Shown piece by piece: positions 46,613-54,952 of a stretch of DNA of 64,000 nt (position 1 is its first letter; the number at the start of each line of letters is the position of its first letter). The stretch spans positions 15,488-79,487 of the forward strand of contig JBBAQX010000016.1 in NCBI GenBank assembly GCA_040400085.1, in the 5' to 3' direction. Both the position numbers and the translations under genes were made by a program. The notes under the pieces were generated by a model, which was given only the letters and a program-made list of their open reading frames with translations, ran no database searches and was not told the origin of the DNA. Source of the stretch: HNR sp040400085 (GTDB lineage Bacteria > Actinomycetota > Actinomycetes > Actinomycetales > Microbacteriaceae).

Positions 46613-47842
46613 ATCGCTCAGCATTCCTCCAAAGGGACAAACCTCGAACTCGTAGCAACCTACAATCAGTCCGTTATCCTCGACGTCATCAGGCGAAGCA
46701 CAACCGGTGTCAGCAGGGTAGAGCTCAGCCAGAAGAGTGGTCTCTCCGCCCAAACCGTGACAAACATCGTCCGGAGACTAATCGATAATGAAACAATCTT
46801 CGAAGGGGAAAAAACGCAACCAGAAGGGCGAGGAAGAGCGCGCACCGTGCTCGAACTCAATAAAAACTGGGCCTACGCCGTCGGAGTCCATCTCGATCCT
46901 GGCCAAGTCAGCATCGCCCTCCTTGATTTTTCTGGGAGCCTCATTGATTCAGAACTAACCCCGCTAACCCCCACCGACGTGCCCCAGCACACCCTCGAAA
47001 CAATCGCGCACAACATCCGCTCACTCGCTGCCAGGGCGCAAATACCATGGCACAAAGTTGTTGGAATAGGGGTTGCCGTTCCCGGACCAATCGACCACAG
47101 CCAGGGACTGATGGTTACCCCACCATTGCTCCCGCAGTGGAAATCAGCCACGGTGGTAGAAACCCTCAGCACGGAACTAAACAAAACTGTCGTGCTCGAA
47201 AAAGACATCACAGCCCTAGCCGCGGCTGAACTCTGGGTGGCCAACCCGGAACAATCAGCAGAATGCGCCTATTTTTATCTCGGCACCGGAATCGGAGTCG
47301 GGCTCTCTTCCCAGGGGCGCCCACTCGTCGGGGCACGGAGAAATGCCGGAGAAACCGGCGATCTCATCATCCGATGCGACAACGATGGAAAAACAATAAC
47401 CCTCTCCGACGCCACGACCCCAACCAGAATAATTCAGAGGGCCATTGAACAGGGCATACTCAGCACCGAGACGGACAGCACCAGCATAACCAGCCAAATC
47501 CAGGCCCACGAGATGATTGCTCGGCAAGCAGAAAGCGGTAACGTAGCCGCTACGGCACTGATCAAACAGTTCATGAGCGACCTCGCCCAAGGAATCGGAG
47601 TTGTCTGCAATCTACTCGACAGCAACCGGGTCGTCATTGGAGGGCCATTTTGGCAGCCCCTGAAGGCACAAGGGCTGCCCCTACTCAAGAGCATTTTACC
47701 GACTGTACTTGCCCACCCCGACGTGCAACAGGTAATCATTGACGATAGCCGTGAAGGATACCAAGTTGTCGCGATCGGTGCAGCCTGCCTTGCCCTCGAC
47801 CATACCTACTCCCCCACCCTGGAAAGACTCCTCGGCGCATAA
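46613..47842 (+). CDS. ROK family transcriptional repressor, non-canonical ATC start
   Basis: About 409 residues. From 46613 the frame gives IAQHSSKGTNLELVATYNQ and then a typical ROK helix-turn-helix (GVSRVELSQKSGLSAQTVT and NIVRRLID), followed by the sugar-kinase-like domain (AYAVGVHLDPGQVSIALLDF, GIGVAVPGPIDH, GTGIGVGLSSQGRP). No ATG, GTG or TTG exists in this frame between the stop at 46556-46558 and GTG 46757, which would remove the DNA-binding domain. ATC at 46613 has AAGGA seven bases upstream. The zinc motif CGxxGC of ROK repressors is absent, and GETGD replaces the usual GEIGH. Divergent from the sugar operon, which it likely controls. Confidence 0.8.
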   Translation: MAQHSSKGTNLELVATYNQSVILDVIRRSTTGVSRVELSQKSGLSAQTVTNIVRRLIDNETIFEGEKTQPEGRGRARTVLELNKNWAYAVGVHLDPGQVSIALLDFSGSLIDSELTPLTPTDVPQHTLETIAHNIRSLAARAQIPWHKVVGIGVAVPGPIDHSQGLMVTPPLLPQWKSATVVETLSTELNKTVVLEKDITALAAAELWVANPEQSAECAYFYLGTGIGVGLSSQGRPLVGARRNAGETGDLIIRCDNDGKTITLSDATTPTRIIQRAIEQGILSTETDSTSITSQIQAHEMIARQAESGNVAATALIKQFMSDLAQGIGVVCNLLDSNRVVIGGPFWQPLKAQGLPLLKSILPTVLAHPDVQQVIIDDSREGYQVVAIGAACLALDHTYSPTLERLLGA

Positions 47843-48055
47843 ACCTCAGCCGCCGACCGGAGCGCGGGGGTCTAGGCACGAGGAACTCAGATGCTCAGCA
47901 TCCACCCTATTTATCGACATACGGACGCCTCCACCAGAATTGACGGTTACAATTGTTGAGTCTTGTCACTCGCCGACGTTAAAAAACAGCTCTTCACCCC
48001 TCGACGCAGGCACGGATGACACTGAGCACCCATTCCTGAAAGGTTCTTGTTTTTC

Positions 48056-48913
48056 ATGTCCTACTCTAAAGTCTTGCGCACAGCGCTCATTTCTGCAGCT
48101 GCGGCCTCGATGCTTCTACTGAGCGCATGTTCAGCCGGTTCCAGCGACACAGAGACCGCAGGCGGCAGCGACACCGGGCTGACCACCTTCACACAGGGCA
48201 AACTTACCGTTGCCACGGGCGAACCCGCATACTTCCCCTGGGTCATCGACGACAACCCCGAATCGGGCGAGGGACTCGAAGCAGCTGTGGCGTATGCCGT
48301 TGCCGATGAACTTGGCTTCGCTAAAGAGGATGTCGTCTGGGTGCGCACCAGCTTCGAGGCGGCAATCGCCCCGGGTCCCAAGGACTGGGATATGAACCTG
48401 CAGCAGTACACCGCGACCGACGACCGACGCAAAGCAGTCGATTTCTCCACCCCCTACTACACCACGGGACAGGCCGTCGTGACAACAGAGGGGTCCAAGG
48501 CCGCTGGAGCGAAGTCGCTCGCCGACCTGCGCGACCTTAACATCGGAGTCGCGGTTGGCTCGACCAGCCAGCAGGCAGCCGAAGACATCATCAAGCCCAC
48601 AAAGAGCATCTCGCCGTTCAACAGCAACGACGACGCAGTGCTGGCATTGCAATCCGGCCAGGTCGACGCTCTCGTGGTCGACACCCCCGTCGCCTTCTAC
48701 ATGACGGGCGCGCAGCTGGACGAGAAGGGCATCATCGTGGGAACGCTCGCAGGGGCAACCGACGGCGACGAGCTCTCCATCGTCCTCCCCAAGGGATCAG
48801 AGCTGACCAAACCGGTATCGGATGCCCTCGATAAGCTGCGCGCAAACGGTAAACTCGACGAGCTGGCCACCACGTGGATGTCCGACTCCGGCAACACGCC
48901 GGTCCTGAAGTAA
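48056..48913 (+). CDS. Amino-acid ABC transporter substrate-binding lipoprotein
   Basis: 285 residues, SBP_bac_3 family. The ATG at 48056 (the open frame begins three codons earlier with TTG) gives a signal ending in MLLLSACSAGSS with a lipobox Cys. Family landmarks: LTVATGEPAYFPWVIDDNPE, YTATDDRRKAVDFSTPYYTT and LNIGVAVGSTSQQAAEDIIK. First gene of a three-gene uptake operon for a polar amino acid or related compound. Confidence 0.93.
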   Translation: MSYSKVLRTALISAAAASMLLLSACSAGSSDTETAGGSDTGLTTFTQGKLTVATGEPAYFPWVIDDNPESGEGLEAAVAYAVADELGFAKEDVVWVRTSFEAAIAPGPKDWDMNLQQYTATDDRRKAVDFSTPYYTTGQAVVTTEGSKAAGAKSLADLRDLNIGVAVGSTSQQAAEDIIKPTKSISPFNSNDDAVLALQSGQVDALVVDTPVAFYMTGAQLDEKGIIVGTLAGATDGDELSIVLPKGSELTKPVSDALDKLRANGKLDELATTWMSDSGNTPVLK

Positions 48914-48932
48914 TCGGAGCATCCTGAATTTC

Positions 48933-49826
48933 ATGGCCCAGCCCAGCCCGGAAACCACCGATCCGGAAAAGATAAAGTCGGACACGACATCCCCCAGCGC
49001 AATAGAGCTGGAACGTCGCAGCTTCCGGCGTAAGCAAAACACCAGGTCGATTCTGATCAGCATGGTCAGCACCCTGGGGTTTGCTGCGGTGATCTGGGTG
49101 AGTGTCATCAACACCCCGGGCTGGGCAACGGTTCAGGAATCCTTCTTCAACTGGGACGTCTTTGTCTCTTCCTTCCCCAGTGTGCTCACAGGCCTGTGGC
49201 TCAACGTGCGCGTGCTGATCTACGCATCAATCGGCATTGCTATTGGCGGCACGCTGCTCGCGGTGATCAGGACCCTGCGCGGGCCAGTGTTCTTCCCGCT
49301 CCGGGTCATGGCCGCGGCCTACACGGATATCTTCCGCGGCATCCCCCTCATTTTGGTGCTCTACCTGGTTGGTTTCGGGCTGCCGGCGCTCAATATCTTC
49401 CCTCGCCTACCCTACGAGTTTTGGGGGTCGCTCGCGCTGATCCTCACCTACTCTGCCTATGTCGCCGAGGTGCTGCGGGCCGGGATCGAGGCGGTCAACC
49501 CGTCGCAGCGGATGGCGGCCAGGTCGCTCGGCCTGAGCCACGCGAAAACGCTCAGGCTCGTCATCATGCCGCAGGCGGTGCGCAAGGTGACGCCAGCGCT
49601 CATGAACGACTTCGTTTCGATTCAAAAGGATGTCGGGCTCATCTCGGTCCTCGGCGCCGTTGACGCCGTGCGCTCGGCCCAGATCGAGGTCGCCCACACC
49701 TATAACTTCACCCCGTACATCGTGGCCGGCCTGCTGTTTATCGCGTTGAGCTGGCCCATGATTCGCCTCACCGATTGGTACACGGCGCGGGCGCAAAAGC
49801 GCGAACAGATCGGCGGCCAGATATGA
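48933..49826 (+). CDS. Amino-acid ABC transporter permease
   Basis: 297 residues. HisM-type permease with GLWLNVRVLIYASIGIAIGG as the start of the membrane domain, FRGIPLILVLYLVGF, and the coupling loop NPSQRMAARSLGLSHAKTLR. About 65 N-terminal residues with a first helix precede the domain. Start and stop are tightly spaced to the binding-protein and ATPase genes (20-base gap; ATGA overlap). Confidence 0.93.
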   Translation: MAQPSPETTDPEKIKSDTTSPSAIELERRSFRRKQNTRSILISMVSTLGFAAVIWVSVINTPGWATVQESFFNWDVFVSSFPSVLTGLWLNVRVLIYASIGIAIGGTLLAVIRTLRGPVFFPLRVMAAAYTDIFRGIPLILVLYLVGFGLPALNIFPRLPYEFWGSLALILTYSAYVAEVLRAGIEAVNPSQRMAARSLGLSHAKTLRLVIMPQAVRKVTPALMNDFVSIQKDVGLISVLGAVDAVRSAQIEVAHTYNFTPYIVAGLLFIALSWPMIRLTDWYTARAQKREQIGGQI

Positions 49827-50596
49827 GTTCCTTTGACGAGGCATCCGTTAGCGATATATCTCGACCAGTACTCGAACTTGTCGGCGTTGAAAAACGTTTC
49901 GGGGACACTCCTGTGCTCCGCGGCGTCGACCTGGCCGTTCACCAGCACGAAGTCGTTGTGCTGATCGGCGCCAGTGGCTCCGGCAAGTCAACCCTGCTGA
50001 AAACAGTGAACCTTCTCGAGCGAGTGGATGACGGCCAGATTTTCCTGCAGGGCGACGATATCAGCGATCCTCGCGTGAACGTCGATAAGGTCCGCGCGCG
50101 CGTCGGCGTCGTGTTTCAGCACTTTAACCTTTTTCCTCACCTGAACGTGCTGGACAACGTTACCTTGGCGAGCCGTCGGGTGTTGGGCCTATCGCGCGCG
50201 GTCGCCGAGAAGAAAGGCCTGGAATTACTCGATCGGATCGGGCTATCCGCCAAGGCCAAGGACTTCCCCGATCGCCTCTCCGGCGGACAACAGCAGCGGG
50301 TGGCGATCGTGCGCGCGATCTCCACTAACCCTGAGCTTTTACTACTCGATGAGATCACGAGCGCCCTCGACCCTCAGCTAGTCGGCGAGGTGCTAGATCT
50401 CGTGCAAGAGCTAAAATCTGGCGGTAGCACAATCGTGATGGCAACCCACGAGATGTCGTTCGCACGCCGCGTGGCGGACCGCGTGGTTTTCCTCGAACAC
50501 GGCCGGATCGTGGAGCAGGGCCCGCCCGAGCAAATCTTTGACGCCCCCCACGAAGAGGCTACCCGGGTGTTTCTGTCGCGGTTGCTCGGGCACTAG
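49823..50596 (+). CDS. Amino-acid ABC transporter ATP-binding protein
   Basis: 257 residues. Walker A GASGSGKSTLLKTVNLLE, Q-loop VVFQHFNLFPHLNVLDNV, signature LSGGQQQRVAIVRAIS, Walker B LLLLDEITSALDPQLVGE and H-loop MATHEMSFARRV. The Walker B has ITS instead of the usual PTS after the catalytic Glu. The ATG at 49823 overlaps the permease stop; a longer upstream frame is not needed. Confidence 0.94.
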   Translation: MSSFDEASVSDISRPVLELVGVEKRFGDTPVLRGVDLAVHQHEVVVLIGASGSGKSTLLKTVNLLERVDDGQIFLQGDDISDPRVNVDKVRARVGVVFQHFNLFPHLNVLDNVTLASRRVLGLSRAVAEKKGLELLDRIGLSAKAKDFPDRLSGGQQQRVAIVRAISTNPELLLLDEITSALDPQLVGEVLDLVQELKSGGSTIVMATHEMSFARRVADRVVFLEHGRIVEQGPPEQIFDAPHEEATRVFLSRLLGH

Positions 50597-50605
50597 GGGC
50601 GCGGC

Positions 50606-51136
50606 TCAGGCTCCCGGGAAACCGTACCCAAATGTTGAGCTGAAGCTTACAAAAATCATTAAATAAATTACGCCGACCCCAAGCCAGAAAACAAATGAAA
50701 TACCCCCAAAGACAAGGCCGATAATAGACATCCCTTTGCCTGTGGGTTCCTTGCGGATGCCGACGATCCCAAAGATCACGGCACCCAGCGGTACCACAAA
50801 TGCGATCCAAAACAGGAAAAACGCGATCCAGAAAAAGAGAACCGACACTATGCCCAGCACAAGCGAGGTAATGCTGAAGCCCTTCGATTGAGGCTGCATC
50901 TGATGGTAAGCGTAAAACTGCGGCTGGTACACGTAGGGCTGCGGTTGATACGCGTAAGGCTGCGGCTGAACGTACTGAGGCTGTCGTGGCTGCGGAGCAT
51001 ACGCCTGTTGCGGGTACGGCTGCTGGGTATACGGCTGCTGATACGACTGCTGCGGACTCGGGAGAACGATGGGCTCCGACAGGCTAGAGTACTGTGGCAG
51101 CGGCGTAGCCTCGTGCGATTCGGGTTCGTGAGTCAT
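50606..51136 (-). CDS. DUF4190-type membrane protein with Gln/Tyr/Pro-rich N-terminus
   Basis: 176 residues. The first about 95 are repetitive (units such as PQPYAYQPQPYVY), then GFSITSLVLGIVSVLFFWIA and GAVIFGIVGIRKEPTGKGM and a final hydrophobic stretch follow, the DUF4190 pattern. Paralogue of 2479-2910. Convergent with the ABC ATPase gene, ten bases apart. Function unknown. Confidence 0.8.
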   Translation of the reverse strand: MTHEPESHEATPLPQYSSLSEPIVLPSPQQSYQQPYTQQPYPQQAYAPQPRQPQYVQPQPYAYQPQPYVYQPQFYAYHQMQPQSKGFSITSLVLGIVSVLFFWIAFFLFWIAFVVPLGAVIFGIVGIRKEPTGKGMSIIGLVFGGISFVFWLGVGVIYLMIFVSFSSTFGYGFPGA

Positions 51137-51582
51137 AGGGAGGTCCTTGGATGAGGGGAAGGATGCCAGGCAGCAGCCCTAGCCATCAGAAGGCCAGCTT
51201 ACCAAGGTTATCCGGACCCACGATGCACCTTCAGCACTTACACAATCCGCTTGGCGCTCGCGTCAGACACCAGTAGTTGCTCCCTTGAATGCTCTTAGAC
51301 GCACTCCGGGTGACGAGAGATAACGCAGCTGACCTCCTTCCTCTGCAGGTTTGCCCGGACGGCTAACCTTCGCCCTTTTCACGTTTTGACCGCGCATCCG
51401 CACGTTTGTTCTATCGATGCAGGGCAACGACATCTTCTACGACCCATGCCGGTGTGTTTTCAATTGATCGAAAACTGAACCTTGTGCGTTACTCGCTCGT
51501 TATACCGAGTAGGTAAGCAGTCTGCCTGAAAATCTCCGGCGGGTGGTTTACCGTCTTTGTCGACAAAACGAAAGAAGCTAGC
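51137..51582. other. Intergenic region holding a decayed permease fragment
   Basis: About 446 bases between a DUF4190 gene and the LAETG protein gene. The stretch 51286-51461 is recognisably related to the upstream region and 5' end of the permease gene at 53026 (see the pseudogene entry). The remainder (51137-51285 and 51462-51582) shows no gene; the last about 100 bases presumably hold the promoter of the surface-protein gene. Confidence 0.7.
51351..51461 (+). pseudogene. Relic of a ugpA-like permease 5' end
   Basis: Positions 51351-51437 align without gaps to 53068-53154 of the intact permease; I count about 71 of 87 identical bases. Translated in the same frame it gives LPGRLTFALFTF, a stop, then PRIRTFVLSMQGNDIF, against LPGLLIFALFAYWPLIRTFVLSTQGNDIF split in the intact gene around its Tyr-Trp. 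After 51437 similarity fades; a stop follows at about 51459. The upstream part (GACGCACT...GGTGACGAGA) also resembles bases before the intact gene. It is a decayed partial duplication. Confidence 0.75.
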
Positions 51583-52614
51583 ATGAAAACAAAAAATGTC
51601 TGGGTTGGAATGACCCTGGCCGCAGTTTTGCTCGGGGGTGGAGGGTTCTTGGGGGCTTCAGCCACGCCGAGTCAGGCGCTGACCCCCGCTGATGTGTCCA
51701 CGGGCAACAGTAATCTGGGAACAATCACGGTAAACGGCGTGGGCTTGACCGCGTATGTGTTTGCGAATGACGTCGCGGACTCTGGAAAGAGCAATTGCTA
51801 TGGCAACTGCGCGGCAATCTGGCCCGCGATCTCACCCACAAACGATCCCCTCGTCGTTGAGGGCGTGACAGGTACGGTAGGTACGATCACTCGCACCGAT
51901 GACACGAAGCAGATCACGATCAATGGCCTGCCGGTCTACACCTTCCACAAGGATCTGGTCCCGGGCGACACCTATGGCCAACTCGTAAACAACATCTGGA
52001 ACGCCGTTGATGCCGCTGGGAACAAGATCACCACAGCGAACCCCGCTGCGGACGTTGCCGCAGGCACCAGCAACCTGGGGCCAGTCGCGGTCAACAGTGC
52101 GGGCAAAACCGCGTATGTCTTCGCCAATGACGTCGCGGGGTCCGGGGTGAGTAATTGCAATGGCAACTGCGCCACAATATGGCCTCCCATCACCACCACA
52201 AGCGACTACCCCGTCTTGAAGGGTGTCACCGGCACCGTAGGCACGATCACCCGCACAGATGGCACCAAACAGGTAACTCTGAATGGCCTGCCGGTCTACA
52301 CCTTCCACAAGGATCTGGCCCCGGGCGACACCTATGGCCAACTCGTAAACAACATCTGGAACGCCGTTGATCTTGCCGGGCAGAAGATCACCACAGCAAA
52401 CCCGATTGAGCCTCCAGTGCCAACCACATCTCCGGTACCGACCACACCTCCGGCTGGGAAAGCTATTGCTCCGGCGGTAGCGGTTTCGGCACCTGCTGCA
52501 AGCTTGGCCGAAACTGGCGGTGCCAATCAAGGTCTCGTGGCCTTGGTTACCGCCTTGGTCATGACGGCGGGAGCCGCCATGACTGCGGTTCGCCGACGCT
52601 CACGTTCGGCATAG
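51583..52614 (+). CDS. Surface protein with two COG4315-type secreted repeats and LAETG sorting signal
   Basis: 343 residues. A Sec signal peptide ends near SATPSQA. Two copies of a secreted-repeat domain (about residues 40-147 and 155-267), each with SNC(Y/N)GNCA and LPVYTFHKDL blocks, then a Pro/Thr-rich linker and a C-terminal sorting signal: LAETG at 308-312, a hydrophobic segment and RRRSRSA. LAETG (LAxTG) fits the class E sortases of high-G+C bacteria, so the protein is probably cell-wall bound. The cysteine pair per domain may form a disulfide. The domain function is unknown. The two domain sequences are nearly identical in DNA over a 90-base stretch. A strong terminator follows. Confidence 0.88.
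   Translation: MKTKNVWVGMTLAAVLLGGGGFLGASATPSQALTPADVSTGNSNLGTITVNGVGLTAYVFANDVADSGKSNCYGNCAAIWPAISPTNDPLVVEGVTGTVGTITRTDDTKQITINGLPVYTFHKDLVPGDTYGQLVNNIWNAVDAAGNKITTANPAADVAAGTSNLGPVAVNSAGKTAYVFANDVAGSGVSNCNGNCATIWPPITTTSDYPVLKGVTGTVGTITRTDGTKQVTLNGLPVYTFHKDLAPGDTYGQLVNNIWNAVDLAGQKITTANPIEPPVPTTSPVPTTPPAGKAIAPAVAVSAPAASLAETGGANQGLVALVTALVMTAGAAMTAVRRRSRSA
51922..52371 (+). repeat. Near-identical internal duplication within the surface-protein gene
   Basis: Bases 51922-52011 and 52282-52371 (360-base offset) are identical except for one position (51959 T versus 52319 C), although the flanking domain sequences differ more. The identity includes third codon positions, so it reflects recent copying or conversion rather than protein-level constraint. 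Confidence 0.9.
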
Positions 52615-52628
52615 TTGAACGCATAACA

Positions 52629-52678
52629 AACGGGCTTTCACTCGCCGAGATTCCTCGGCCAGTGGAAGCCCGTTTTAC
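52629..52678 (+). terminator. Rho-independent terminator after the LAETG protein
   Basis: A 14- to 15-bp stem (AACGGGCTTTCACT at 52629-52642 with AGTGGAAGCCCGTT at 52661-52674, one G-T pair) is topped by a nested 6-bp hairpin (52644-52659) and followed by a short T-run (52673-52676). Confidence 0.9.
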
Positions 52679-53025
52679 GTTGCTGCGCCATGATAATAAG
52701 CCGGATTAGAGTCCCCGTTGGGGCATGCTTCTTTATCTTCGATGCTGGCTGCTCGCGAGATACAGCTCGTTTATTCGCGACAAGTTGGCAGGAGCTTGAG
52801 GTGTGGCCCAATGCAATCGCTCACACAGTGACTTGCCGATCAAGTGTTGCGCTTCCGAATCCAACCACACGATACGGGTTCTGATCACACATAATTCGTC
52901 TAATGTTCACCTAAAACGCAAATTTATGCTCGCTGGACGCACTTAGATTAACTCCAGGTGACGAGAATCTTAAATGTCATTACAAAGTTTGACGAGTCTC
53001 GCGCCATCCTCCTACAGTCAGTTTC
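52679..53025. other. Intergenic region upstream of the ugp-like operon
   Basis: About 350 bases without a convincing gene. It contains the single GTTCACC motif (52905-52911) discussed separately and the segment related to the upstream part of the relic (52926-52972). The operon promoter should lie here. Confidence 0.5.
52905..52911 (+). promoter_or_regulatory. GTTCACC motif, possible PhoP site
   Basis: GTTCACC is the core of the actinobacterial PhoP direct-repeat unit. Eleven bases before it stands ATTCGTC (4 of 7 matching), so a weak two-unit PHO box is conceivable, which would suit phosphate-regulated uptake of glycerophosphodiesters. One 7-mer is weak evidence. Confidence 0.25.
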
Positions 53026-53907
53026 ATGAGAACAAAAATGGCGCAACGAACCGCGTTTCTATACCTGTTGCCCGGACTTCTAATCTTTGCCCTTTTCGCG
53101 TATTGGCCCCTCATTCGAACCTTCGTTCTCTCGACGCAGGGCAACGATATCTTCGGCGCACCGAGCGGCTTTGTCGGCTTTGATCACTACGCAAAGCTTC
53201 TGAACGACTCAGCATTCGGACAGGTACTCGTTGTCACCGCAATCTTCACCGTAATCACGGTTGTCCCCACGATTGCCCTCTCTCTCGGAATCGGCCTGAT
53301 GCTTCACGCCAGGGTCCGAGCGATCCGGTTCTTTCGCAGCGCATTTGCGCTCCCCTTCGCGTTCTCGGTCGCAACAGCATCCGTCGTCTTCAGTGTCTTC
53401 TTCGACTACGGATCCGGGGTTCTCAACGGGCTCCTCTCCTTTATCGGGATCGACCGAGTCAACTGGCTTACAGACCCCGTCTTGGCGCTGACATCGGTCG
53501 CCATCACAACGATCTGGATGAACCTGGGCTACAACCTCCTAATCATTGCGGCAGGGCTCGGCTCCGTCCCCGAAGACGTGGTCGAGGCGGCACGGCTCGA
53601 CGGCGCCACCGGCTGGAAACTTCAGCGCTCGATCATCCTTCCCTTGCTCTCGCCCCAAATCTTCTTCCTCACGATCACGGGCACAATCCACGCACTGCAA
53701 TCATTCGGGCAGATTCACATTCTCACAAAGGGCGGCCCGGACGGCGCAACCACAAACCTGGTCTACTCCATCTTCAAACAGGCATTTGCCGCAAACAATT
53801 CCAATTTCGGATACGCCTCAGCCCAGGCGGTTGTTCTCCTCCTGATCGTTGCGATCATCACGGTAGTTCAGTTTGGGCTGCTCGAGCGGAAGGTCTTCTA
53901 CAAATAA
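53026..53907 (+). CDS. ABC transporter permease (UgpA type)
   Basis: 293 residues, MalF/UgpA family. FLYLLPGLLIFALFAYWPLI is the first helix; VPEDVVEAARLDGATGWKLQ is the coupling loop; LTKGGPDGATTNLVYSIFKQ the conserved C-terminal stretch. ATG 53026 or the in-frame ATG at 53038 could start. Overlaps UgpE-like gene by one base. Part of a glycerol-3-phosphate-type uptake system together with the following genes. Confidence 0.9.
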   Translation: MRTKMAQRTAFLYLLPGLLIFALFAYWPLIRTFVLSTQGNDIFGAPSGFVGFDHYAKLLNDSAFGQVLVVTAIFTVITVVPTIALSLGIGLMLHARVRAIRFFRSAFALPFAFSVATASVVFSVFFDYGSGVLNGLLSFIGIDRVNWLTDPVLALTSVAITTIWMNLGYNLLIIAAGLGSVPEDVVEAARLDGATGWKLQRSIILPLLSPQIFFLTITGTIHALQSFGQIHILTKGGPDGATTNLVYSIFKQAFAANNSNFGYASAQAVVLLLIVAIITVVQFGLLERKVFYK

Positions 53908-54857
53908 TGTCTCTCACTACCGTTGAAAAACCCTCGGACCCCGACACTGCCGGGAGCTCAGTACAAGTTCAGGCACAGCAGTCGCAGCAGCTCAAGCGCC
54001 GGGTCCCAAAACCAGCGCCGAACGCTCAGAAAAAGCGTAAGCCAGGACTCTCGGCCTGGATCAGTACCATCGTGCTCATCGCCCTTCTCGTCATAGTCTG
54101 CTTTCCGGTGTATTACCTCGTGATCGGTTCGGTCATGAAACCCGCCGACCTCGTGGCCTACCCCAGCGTTTTGTGGCCGCAGAGCGGCATCAGCCTCAGC
54201 AACTTTGGTGATGCCTTCAACGCGATCCCCCTGCTACGCCAATACGGCAACTCGATTGTTACCGCAGGAATCATCACGATTGCCCAATTGCTCACGAGCG
54301 TACTTGCGGCCTACGCGTTTGTCTTCCTGCCGCTCAAACGTCCGCGCCTGTGGTTCGGAATATTTTTGGCAACAATGATGATCCCCGCGGAAGCAACGAT
54401 CATTCCCAACTACCTCACGCTTGCGGATGCCGGTCTCATCGACACCTACGCGGCGATAGCTCTCCCCTTTCTCGCGACGGGGTTCGGCACCTTCCTGATC
54501 CGTCAATCTTTCCTCTCATTCCCCCTCGAACTGAGGGATGCCGCGATGATGGACGGGGCCGGAAGCCTCCGCTTCCTATTCACCATCCTGCTGCCCATCT
54601 CGAAGCCGACACTTGCCGCAGTTGGGCTTTACTCGTTCATGTCCGCCTGGAACATGTACCTTTGGCCGCTCCTGGTTACGCGCTCGCCTGAAATGCAGAC
54701 GGTTCAGATCGGGCTCACTCAGCTCAAGTCGCCCGAGGCCTACGACCCAGGGATGATCATGGCGGGTACATTGCTCGTGGTCGCCCCCACTCTCATCATT
54801 CTCATCTTCGGGCAGAAATACATTGTCAAGGGCCTCACCGCAGGCTCTATCAAATAG
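53907..54857 (+). CDS. ABC transporter permease (UgpE type)
   Basis: 316 residues, MalG/UgpE family. A Gln/Lys-rich N-terminal cytoplasmic stretch of about 45 residues precedes the first helix. PLELRDAAMMDGAGSLRFLF is the coupling loop; the last segment carries KGLTAGSIK, a common end of UgpE proteins. Pairs with the UgpA-like protein. Confidence 0.9.
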   Translation: MSLTTVEKPSDPDTAGSSVQVQAQQSQQLKRRVPKPAPNAQKKRKPGLSAWISTIVLIALLVIVCFPVYYLVIGSVMKPADLVAYPSVLWPQSGISLSNFGDAFNAIPLLRQYGNSIVTAGIITIAQLLTSVLAAYAFVFLPLKRPRLWFGIFLATMMIPAEATIIPNYLTLADAGLIDTYAAIALPFLATGFGTFLIRQSFLSFPLELRDAAMMDGAGSLRFLFTILLPISKPTLAAVGLYSFMSAWNMYLWPLLVTRSPEMQTVQIGLTQLKSPEAYDPGMIMAGTLLVVAPTLIILIFGQKYIVKGLTAGSIK

Positions 54858-54952
54858 CGTGCACCACGCCTAGGAGCACATTTCCTCACAATTTTCCGTG
54901 TACACCGCGCGGACAATCCACACGGCACAACCCACACAGCAGAAAGAAGTAC

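Noticed and set aside
47739..48122. 127-codon open frame between ROK gene and amino-acid operon
   Set aside because: It overlaps both neighbours, has no ribosome binding site and no recognisable domain; composition is that of a shadow frame.
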